Below are positions 41,301-53,300 of a stretch of 64,000 bases of DNA, one piece after another. Source of the stretch: Thysanoteuthis rhombus (lineage: Eukaryota; Mollusca; Cephalopoda; Oegopsida; Thysanoteuthidae); contig OY735225.1 of assembly GCA_963457665.1 (NCBI GenBank), forward strand, positions 2,388,501 through 2,452,500, given 5' to 3'. The position numbers and the translations under genes are program-made. The notes under the pieces are model-generated. The model made no database searches and was not told where the DNA came from. It saw nothing but the letters and a program-made list of their open reading frames with translations. Position 1 is the stretch's first letter. Every line of letters starts with the position of its first letter.

Positions 41301-44300
41301 TTGAAAATGATGTAAATTTTCCATTTGAAAATGTAAAAATGAACAAGATTTTTCATTTGATAATATAACAAAATGAAAGAAATCCTTACATATAAAAATA
41401 AATAAATGAATAAAAAACATGTTGCACTTGTATTTTGTCAAGTACAGGAATGAATGAAGAGGAAAATTTGGTTAAATGACCTGCAGAACATTTGTGAGTG
41501 AACTGCCTACCTAAATCTATCATAGATGCAAAGTCATAAAACAATTAACTGAACAGAAAAGAAAATCAGCAAGTTATAATTCAGCAAAGGTTGTTTATAT
41601 TCCTTTGGGAAAGACATGAATCAACATTTCTGTACTTTGTCCCATTGCTAGATATCTCAACCAAAAAAAAAAAAGAAAAAAAGTCATAACTGGCACGTCA
41701 TGATTGACAGAGCAACGACTGGATGCGTGAACACTTGGACAAATCACTTTCTTATAAATAGCCTACCACATAAGCAGTGGTGATAGTAAATAGCTGTTAC
41801 AATCATCATCAACCTTGACAAGGTCCAGCAAGATATACTATATCCAAGATACAATAAATCATTTATAAAAATATCTATGAATTCCATGTCATGAATGATT
41901 ATTCAAGTTAATCATTTCTAAAAGATCGTACATGTATTTAGAGCAATAAATTACTGTAAGTTAATTTTTCGGAAGATGGTAACTTACTGCCAATGTATGA
42001 GTGTTTAGCTGAAGCTTCTGGTAATTGAGGATAGCTGCCTCATAGTTTTCTTTGCGTTCATTACTCAATTCTCCTTTAGTCTGAAAGAAAAGGTCACAAT
42101 ATGAATATGTTATTGTTGATATAGTTTTGTTAATAAATGTTGCATTTTCCTTCACAAATGAAGATCAAATATTCACTTGGCATCAATCTAGATCTTTCCA
42201 TTTTAAAAAGTCAACCATCAAAAATCTGACAAGTGAACCAATCATCTTTACCAATTATATATATCAATACGAAACATTGATAATATTGTGAAAAACATAC
42301 AACTATGATGAACACATAAATCCTACTTCTGAATCTTTATGATTCAAATTATGATGGAGGAGTAAAAACAGAAGATTATCTAATTAAATAATTACAGAAA
42401 TCAAATTACCTTGTAATGTAAATCAAGTACATAACTTAAGACTTCAAGACAAATTCTGTCAGTAGGCCACTTGATATTAAAAACTGTCAACAAATCTACA
42501 GTTTTAAGTAAAACTGGATGGTGATGTATTGCATATACAGGCCACAGTAATGGAGCTAGTGGGCTGAAAGTTTAAACATCTACTCTCTATCATGAATAGA
42601 AGAAAAAAAAAACAAAAAAAAAACGATTTTTTTAGTTTGGGAAATTCCATCCAAAATATGTTCATAGAGGTGGGTTCAATTTACAATGTAAGTTTATGCT
42701 AAATCAGTCCCTTAGTTTGTGCCTGGCAGCTTTCACACGTGTTCTTTTTTTAAGAAATTCAGACTTTCTAGTGACCCAACAAAAAGCGAGAGAAGTAACT
42801 TATTCATTGATTACCCCCAACACGGCATACTGCGAAAAGACATCGGTCACATATTGAATGACTGACTAGACCTGATTTATACAAAAATAGAAAAATGCAA
42901 ACTTCAGAAAATCTTACAACATAAAATCTTACAACATGGCCAATTTTATGAACCAAAAATTACCAAGTTGAAAAGATTGGGAAAATTTGACAGTTAAGGA
43001 TTAATATGAAATTGGCAAAGATATGAATAGTTGACTAATGAAAAAACAGCATTATATGTGAAGTTCAGAAGATAACAGTATTTAATCCATGATTACTTGA
43101 TCATCTAAATGTAATGATTCCATCACAAACATAATCAATAAAGAACATTGATTTTTAAATCACATTAACTGAACTTATGTCATGAAACAACAGTTAAATA
43201 GAAATGACACATTTAACATGTTTTCTTTTGGAAAGAAAACAAAAAAAGTTTTGGGATGGTACCCAGAGTTGTACTTATGCAAATTTCCAAGATTGTAGCC
43301 CCTAAAATGAGATAAGAAGTGATTGAAGACGAACACACAGACCAACAGACACTCAAAAAGAGAAGAATCTAGAACCCACTTAACAGGTTAGTCAGGCGGG
43401 CCTTTCATGGGATTATTGTAATTCAACATTTACTATATTGGTCAGTATATTATCTAGATTCTGCTTGATTCTCCTTGCTTGATTGAATCCAAGTCTGATA
43501 TTTATTTTCAAGAAAAATTAAAACACATACAAGTGTGAACACCCTTTTTCTGAATTTTCAATTTTAATAGTTACCAAGAATAATAATAATCTAGAACACA
43601 TTTATTGACCAAGCTTCATGTTCACATATGGACCCTCAAAAGTTTTAAGCTATCGATATTTTTCTTTCCTGATGAAGAATATTTATTCCTTAGAAAAACT
43701 CTTTCAAATAAAAGCAATATTAGCATGTTGAACAGTCAATAAGATACAAACTGCCTTTCCTCCATATTTTCAGTGGTGAGAGAGAGTTACATAGTTGACA
43801 AGCACAAACGATATGGCTAGATGACAGAATCAAATGAATGAAATCTCACTTCCAATAGTGAAGCCAAAAGAAGTTAGAAATCAGTTCATTTATCCCATTA
43901 AAACAGGTCTTTCGAAGAACAAATTAGGACTATATGGATTTCAACTCCATGTGGTTTCTGCTACTCAAGATGAACAACGAATGGAAATCCTGAGCTAATA
44001 AGGGAAGAATACACCTGAATCCTACGTTAAAGGCGCTGCTACTGTTGTAAAGAAAAATTTTGTTAACCAACACCACATTCAGATAGTATAACTAAAGAAG
44101 GCTGTAAAAAAGATTGGCCTGAAAACATTACATTAGAATTCAATAGTTAACGAGCTTTCTCAAAATCATTGACAAATCAAGACTAGTTTGTAGCAATCTT
44201 AAAAGAACCAGGATTACAATCACCAATAAGATGCTAAGTTAAAGAGATATTTTAGGATACTTTTACTAAAAATCACTTCATAAGTATAGTCATTCACTTA

Positions 44301-47300
44301 TCAGTTGTTACACTGCTTTCATATACAAATATTCAAAGGGAAAAATCCAACATCAAAATAAATTTTAAATAAACAAACAAACTGATGTAGTTGCCTAAGG
44401 AGTCAACCAAAGAACACAACAATTCAAAGCAATGCTGTACCTGAAGAATTTTTCGGTTTTGTCTTTCAATAGTTTTTAATTCTTTGTGTAATTTTTTCAA
44501 GTGTTTGCACAAAGTTGTATAGTATTCTTTCAGCAGATTGCGACAAGCTTTTTGGCGCTCAGGTGGCAACATCTACAAATCATAAAGGTAAAAAGCGCAA
44601 AGATTAAGTACAACAATTAAGAAAATATAGAATATTCAAAACATTAAATACTTAAAAGGCAATTAAGTTTATCAATTCCTTTACTCTAATGACTTTAGTT
44701 TCCCACCACCTTTCAAAAACAAAAAATGTTAGATTACACATTCCCAGTATTAATCAATTCATTACAGGTTTTCTTCTGCTATCTAAAGGCCTTCCTATGA
44801 TATGAAGCAAACAATTACTATTTACAAGGGAGAATTTTTTGAGCATCTCCAGACCCCCAAAATGGTGATGATGGTATGTTATGCTGAGTCATCGGAAGTT
44901 GGGGTGAGGTACTGAAGACTAGAAAGTAGGAGAGAGGAAGAGGTTGAGTCGCCTCTACAACACCTTGTTGCAAAATAAACACTGTACACTATTTTTGCTT
45001 TTTTTCATAAAAGCTATCTTTTGAAAAGCAGGGGAATACTTGTACATGGAATGGATTGAAAATATAGGTTCCTCATAGCATTCAAGGACTTGAATTCCAA
45101 CCATCTGAGAGATAAATTCACCATTTTGTTTTTGTTTTTTTGTTTTTTTGCGGGGGGGGGGGGGGATTCAATTACACAATCATGAGTTTTATGACATTAT
45201 TTTTACACAATATTCTTTTTATGTAGTTAAAAGCGTCAGAATTCTACATTTCATCTTTGTTTTGATCAAATTAAATTGAATGAATCTTTCGGAAGGACAA
45301 AATTTGGGTACTCATAAACCATTATTATGCAAGATTATTATTTTCATGGTTCCAACTGGGGTTGAGTATATTTATGCACCATCCCAGAAAGTAGCTGGCC
45401 ATCTACAAAACTATGAGAGAAGATCAATCAGATAATGTCTGAATGAAGTGTACATTGGTTATTCAAAAATTACCTTTGGAACTTTGTTCAGGAAAGATTT
45501 CTGATCATACTAAACTATCAGCAGAGAATATTCAAGAATAGGTTACAAATTCAAAAGGTTTGGATGCACCAGCAGGAAGGTTAGTCCATAATTTATACCA
45601 TCATGTAAGCACGGTTGTCTACAACAATAATCTTTTAAAGTTCTCTGCTTCAATATGAACAGATACAGGATAAACACAATAACCTATGTGAAAAATTAGT
45701 TCAACAGCATTTCTCAAGTTACAAAGCTTCAAACTTAGTTTTGGGTGACAGCCCCAAATATCATAAATTTGCTTTTCATCACTGATTCAATTCAAATGAT
45801 TGACAACAGTTTAACAATGTTTTGCCAGGCTTCACCAACTAATCTGTAATGAACCAAAATATCTTTTAAAACTAAAAACCTTTCCCCAGATAATTTGGTA
45901 TCTTTAACAACTCAATAAGATTACATTGAATAAAATCCCAATTTTTTTATAGAAACGAATAAATCAACTTACATTACTTCTAGCAATTTCTAGATTGTGC
46001 TTCTCAGCCAGAATCCTAAAATTAAAAAGGAAATATTAACTGTATTAGGTTTTGAATAAAAAGAGTAATGACTGTAAGTCAAATAAAAGTGTCTAAAATT
46101 CTTATTTACACTCATCAATAATTCCGACATATATACATACGAGGTGTGTCCATGCACCAATGAGACATTTTACAGTGCCATTGACATCGGAAAGATATGT
46201 AGCAGTGATCTTGATCTTTTGGATAAAAAATTAAAAAGCATCAAGCTATTTTGGTTAGTTTTTGAGTTACATGTCCCAAAGTGAACGAGTGAGTGTAGAG
46301 CATTTAGCATTTTTTTCTCTCCTCAAAATGAAAAGTAACATATTTGTCCTTTGTCTGCAAAAAGACAAAAAAAAAAAAAAACAACATTGACAGGGGTCAA
46401 ATCTGAAGGACTAGAGTTGTCTTGTGCTTTATGAAAAATTTTATTCATCTGTCAACATGTGGGAGATGACTGTGCATGGATCCGATCCAAAATTTACCGA
46501 TTTTTGTGACCTATTGGAGTCCTCTCTTCAAATTTCATTGAGAACTTTTGGAGATATTGTGGACAGACAGAAAGAAAAAACACCCAAGACTAAATAAAAT
46601 GCTCTGATCTGGAATTTTGATACTTTTCTTTTCATCTCTCTGTCAGTATGATATTTTTGAAGGTTCACCATGAATTTCAATAAAATTTTGGGGAAGGATA
46701 GGCAAAAAGACTATGGAAGTGATTGAATTTTGGATTGGATCCATCAATGTCACACAGGTGTTTCATTTTATAACAAGGGTTTATGACGTTTGATTGCAAA
46801 TAGCTCAAAATGATTAGCTCCAAGGCATATGATTCTTTTGTAAACATTACTTGGCAGAAATTTATATACATACAACATGAAAAAAATGGTATACAAGATG
46901 CCTATATTTGATGATATATTCTTTTATAACGAGGACACCACAGCAAAAATCGATCATTATGGGGATTGGTGCTAAAATTTTTTTGCGACTGATCTGGAAT
47001 GTCAACTCCAGTTATCTTTACTCACTGAAGGTCTTTCTGGCATGTCCAAGTGGTTTCATTTATCAAAATCCCATTGAGCCCTTCTACAATGCCAGGACTA
47101 AAAGTTTAGGATGAGCAGAAAAACCTTTCTTTAACAATTTATTCAAATACATTTATTATTTTAACATCATGGGGCCAATCCAATTTTTAACAGGGATCTG
47201 CACATGTCTGTCTTGGAGTGTAATCAAGATCTCTTTGAATGTTGTAATAGCCTAACCAAGTAAAGATTACCACCATCAAGAGGAAAAATGATGCTAATAT

Positions 47301-50300
47301 TTACTCGGCCTAATGTTCGATCAGCAGAGTTTCTAACCAAGATTTCTGCTCAAGAGATGTGTTTGGTTGAGAAGGCAAACAACCAATTCTGTGCACAGGG
47401 ATGAATTTTGGTGGTTTTTTTTGTAATTTGCCGTCGGAATTCTCCAAAATCAAACGTGAGCATCAACAAAAGAATGATTTTTTTTTAAATCTAAATTAAG
47501 AAATAGTCAATCAAATATTTTATTTGTTGTTTCTACATGGAAACCAAAATAAAGTGGCAAAGTCTGACCTCATCACCTGGTTTCAAGTATCATATTTACA
47601 CAGCTTTTTTCAAGTATAGTAAACATTAGTTTTCAACCACAATTACCTTAGAGTTATTGTTTACCAAATAATTTTTTTAGATAAAAATTCTTTATGAATT
47701 TTCTTATTAATAACACACAGATTATTACAATGAAATTGACATGGATACTAGTTTTGGGAATTGTATTGATATGATGTTGCTTTGTAGTCAACAGTCCATT
47801 GGCATTGATACTTCAACTGCTTGAACTTCCAAGGGGAGAAAAAAAAAAGGATTTAGAAGGAAATCAATAAAATCACTGAAAGTTATCAAAATTTCATATC
47901 AAGTATAAACTTGATGTCTTACACTGGTAAACTGAATGACCAGAAAGAAAATAATAAAACAAGTAAAGTTTTCCGTTTCGCTTATCAGTAGTAGAATGTT
48001 TCAAGGTGGGGCTGGAATACAGGTGATGATGTCAACACTTTGCCACTCAATTAGGGTTATAGATACATTAGAGAACAGAAAATAAAAGGTATACAAAGAG
48101 AAAAAGCAATAGAGATAAAGTTTTGAATAATTGACCAACCTGTAACGTCGAGGTACAATCCCTACATAGTCATCTCCACAATGCTTACAAAAACTGGAGA
48201 TGATAGACAAGTTATTGTGCTCTTCTTTGTCACTGTTTACAAGAATTGACAATTGATTTGCCAACACAGGTAAACCTTCTTTTTCTGTAAACAAACCAAC
48301 TGATACAAGTTCAGCAAAAAACCTCAAGTCAACTCTATATTTGCTCAAATTGGCAATCTGAAATGTATCAAAAAATACATCATTTAGGAGCATAGCATAA
48401 AGTTTTCATGTTTTGAGAAACGTTTTTTAAAATAAAAAATGTAATTTAAAGCTGTTTCATTAACTATTTCTCAGCCACTAAATTATTTTTTCGTTGCTCC
48501 AACTGTTAAAGACTAAAAAAGTGACTGAACAATAATGTTTTTTTTTCAAATTGTATATACAATATGGTACACGTTCTAAATGAAGAGTAATTCTAATTTT
48601 TTTCATTAAATCCCATTTTGCAAAAAAACATTTTCTAAAAGCAAGTAATTTTGTTCACATAACAGATTTACAGTAGTTTGTAAAAATGAAATGAAATTTA
48701 GTAATCTAGTGATTTTTTCAAATACCTTTTCATCTTTCTTGAAAAGAAGATATTTTTGCCAGTTTTCCATCAAACAGGAGGAAAAATCAGCATAACGCTG
48801 ATGAAGAAGACTGCAAATCAGGATAGCACAATTAATATCAGACATCTTCAGCTTAGCTTCAGTCAGAGCCGCAGCCTGGAGGAAACAAAACATAAAAATA
48901 GTATCAACTTTCAAAACGTACATTAGTTAAAAGGAAAACGTAAATCTCAAGGCATAAGGAAATAAAAAGTAAAAACTCACTGCTTCACCAATGTACTTGG
49001 AGAGATTTAAACTCTGAATATCTTTGGTCAAGGAATCTTTCTGAGATTCGGTCAAATTTCGCTGGAAAAAAAAATTTGTTGAGACATTTGTCTAGTAATT
49101 CATCTACATTAAAATTCAAAACAAGAACCTTTATCTAAATTATAAAGTTTTACCCGGAAAACAATTTTAATTAAAGACAAGCTTTGATTAAAAGAATCTA
49201 GCATTCAAAATGCAATATTCCAATTAATCAAATTATAAAAAAACTTTACAAAAGGGAATGTACTTCTACTGCATTCATGTATAAGATGAAAAAAGCTTAA
49301 CCCATCAGAAATCTAACAAATAAACATAATTGGACAACTAAGGAAAGGTTCATTCCATATAAATCATAGGATATCTACAGTGTTTCAATTATCTATCTAA
49401 TGAGAATTCTCATTGAACATATTTACAAGACATTTTATTTCAAAATCACAGCTGAATATCCACTCTGTACTCAAAAATTACGATGATATACAGAACTTGA
49501 CAACAAACTATCATGTCAGTTCTTGAGAAAATAATCTAAAAAGTAAAAAGAAAAAAGAAAATACAAAAAGAAAGAAGAATATTGTTCAATAATTACCAAT
49601 TTCTTTACAAATGCTGTGTTCCTCCGGAGGTTAGAATCCAATTTGCTAAAGAAGGGTTCATCTGGACGATTTTCTTGAAACAAAAATTAATCAGTTGAAT
49701 CAATCTTTTTCAGACATACCGATGACAACGACACATGCATTATTATTATTAGTAGATATGGTATCAATCAGACTGGAAGTAGTTTCAATTTCTGAGGTGG
49801 CAAATCTTTAAAGGAATAAACTTACAGACGAGAATTGATAATGAATCACTGACAATAATGTATCAATCATTTTAATGTTACTTTATTTCAAGTCGACTAT
49901 TATTTAGTTTAGAGTTAAATGACCATAACTAGGAAATATCTATTGAAATTCAAAAAAATCTTTTTGCATCAAAATAAATTTCACTTTTCCATTATTATTA
50001 TAAAGGTTTTATGATAATTTTCACATTATTATTTCATGTAGGCCATTCCTTTCATGATACTGAAAGTCCAAAGCCAAAATCTACAAAGTAAAAACACTTT
50101 CAAGTCGAATCACAATCATGAAAAACTAATGAACATGAAAACAATATTTTGAGTTACTAATTTAACTATAATTGAAGATGTCTCCGTGTGCGTGTGTGTG
50201 TGCGTGTGTGCACTGAGACAACTCAACAATTGGCCATTGTACAAAGTTGGTAGACAGCAAATATATTAGACAGCACTCCAAACATTGCAATGTCATGTTT

Positions 50301-53300
50301 GAAATTGTTTGGATCAACGATTCTAAGAAGTCTAACACACTGCAATTACTCAACAACTGGCTACTGTACGAAATTGGTGTTCCCGAGATATATTAGTTGG
50401 CACACAAGACACTGTGGTGTTGAAACAAAATAATTCAAAAACACAGATTCATACAACGGACAGAAAATAATTTTACATGACATTTATGGCAAGCCATTCC
50501 ACACATCATGAATATGCACTTTGGGAAATACCTCAATTTTCAATAATCAAAACAAAATTAATTTGCTTGAAAACTGACTTATATTAACTAAGAACTTGCT
50601 TGGAGAAAATATTCTTTTTAAACAAAATATCCATAGAATATTGAGACAACAAACAAATTTAATGATTATTTCATTTGCATGAACTTGGCTGACTAATTTA
50701 TTTGCCTCTTGTTTCTGACCCCATATTTCTTTTATGAGGTTCTTCTCTTCTTTGTATAAATATATAGTCATGAAGAAGAATGTAAACATTTCTAACCTCA
50801 ACACCACATTCTCAAATTACATATGTAAATTGAAATATGTTCAAACTATTCAAAAGAATATCAATAATAAAATATACAACCAAATACATGATAAAATTTA
50901 CCAGAAGCAGAAATATTCATGGCTCTCAGATGATTCTTCTGTTGTAGTCTCTCCTCTACTTCTTGGATGTAATCTTTGATAATTTGCTGAAGAAAAAAAT
51001 GACTTTCATTCAATAAAAATATAATGATTCAGTTTTTACTTTTTTTAATAGACAATCCTATATTCATTTGTGAGATGCTACACAATTCAAAAGCAAATGT
51101 TACATGGAAACTAATAGGATTTTCCCATTTTTCTTGAATATTACACCTGCTATAATTTATAGAATAGTTCTTGAAATACCAAGAATTTATCCAGAGCAAC
51201 CAGTCTATTTTTGAATGAGTCAAAGTTTCTTTTTACTCAGAGATTCTAGTGTTGTTTTCTTAGAATATCATGAAAATATCTCAAGACTTATTTGATGGAA
51301 GAGTAAAAAGAACAAGAATACCACCAGCAACTTGGACTTATTAATATAACAGCATTCAGTCTTACTTTATTACATGAATTTGAATTGAAAAGATAAGATT
51401 AGTTTGTGCCAGAAAAACAACTTTATCCATTGAATCCCCAACCAACTGGTTCATAGCAACTTCCAATATCCAACACAGTTTGAAATCATCTCTTTAAAAC
51501 TAACAAGCATGCAAATTATCATGACAATAAGCTTACAATTGAACCAACCAAAGAGATATGACTTATAAGAAATTAACACTTCATGTACATACAGCTGTGA
51601 AGACATGATATCATTCAAGTTTCGAGTAAAATTCATTGCAATGAGGGAAAAAAAAAAAAAAAAAAAATCAAGTAAAAGACAATGTTAAACAAAATTTCAA
51701 ATTATGTATTATGGGGGAGGACATACACGTCAGTTATTTTCTGCTAACCAAAAATACATACCTTTTCTTCTTCTTCTTGCTGCCTCTTCTCTTCTTCTTC
51801 CTTCTTTCTCTCCTCCTCTTGTTTACGCTTTTCCTCCTCCTCTTTCTGCCATAAGGCTTCCAATTCGGCTGCGGATTTCACCTCAACTCCACGAGGCTCT
51901 TTGCAAGCCTTTAAAGGACTACAAGTAGCATTTGCCAAATTTCCAACACTGTTGCTTGCAAAACTACTGATGAGAGGGAAAAACAAGATATATTTTATCA
52001 AACTTTTCTAATGGATTGTTCTTTGTATGATTGAGCATTTAAAAAATGAAGGAATTAACAAGATTTTAGAAATGTCACAAAAATAACAAAAATACAAGTT
52101 GTATATAACAAAAATTCCAATTACAAGTCAGTATTCTAATATGAATGGCCTCCATTCTTTCTCTACAGGATGAAATGTCCCTTCCAAAGCACATGCCACA
52201 GAAAAACCTATGGAGATCCTGATATGCTCAGTCGTCAGAATCACCCACCAAGACTAATTGATGTAGTACAGAGGAATACAGAGAGATACATTTGGCATCA
52301 GCCTGGCTGCGGTAAGGGGGCTCCACTCCCTGGTTTAGTATCAGAGCTGTCCTTCTCCTAGACTAGTTGCCTTCCAAAGGTTGGAGAGCCTGATCTGCCC
52401 AACTATTCAAGTATTTTAATGGAGGGGAGACGAGATGGATTCATGCCTTCCCAAAGGACATTAGTGAAAAGAGAACATAATTAGCTCTGACCACAGATTG
52501 AATAGGTCTAGATATGCTTTAGCCTAACTAAAGTCTATTTGTTTGCATCCGATCAATGCAGTTTCTGCCATTAAGCTGAGAAATAGAAGCTAACTTTTTT
52601 CTACATATTTTCATTAGTATCATATATTCCATTAAGTTGAATATTCCACTATATTATTTGATAATTTATTTTAGGGCTTTAAAATTTATTCAAATCAATA
52701 GTGGTATCTTTTATATTTTGAATTTATTCAGTAATTTCTTTCAAGCTCTAAAAATAACATTTTTCTTCTCAGGAGAATCTATAATGAAACCTCTTCTTTC
52801 AAAGAAGAGCAAGTTGAAGAGTTTGACTCAATCCTTTAATATAATGTTTATGCTACAAAAAGACAATTGTATGTATAAATGTGATAATTTATATATGGCA
52901 AAGGAGAAAACTTTCAACTTGCCAGTTTGAACAACACAAATCAAGTGATCAAGATAAAATTTTAAATCTACACATTTCAAACATACAACACAGCAAAAAT
53001 GATGAAGATGATATTATTGATTAATGAAAATGAAAAAGCATTGACTACAATTTAAAGTTACTATTTGAATTAAAAGTTTAAATTTGAATAAAAACAGAAA
53101 GAAATAAGTTTTAGGTTACAGATCTTGAATACTGTGATATCTATCAATGATTGGAACATATAAGCCAATTAAAAGTTGTTTTTTTTAAAAGTTTGAATGA
53201 AGGAATTCCAATTTGAATTAGGTGAAGCCAGTTTACTAATATAAATACCAAACCGATTTATAGAATCAAATACAAAGATCAGGCATGATTTGAACCCACA

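Noticed and set aside
46120-46330. Possible mariner-like end near ACGAGGTGTGTCC
   Set aside because: Only a short resemblance. No inverted partner or transposase block was found nearby.
52170-52361. 63-codon plus-strand ORF in a GC-richer patch
   Set aside because: No splice signals or known domain, and the patch looks like an old repeat.
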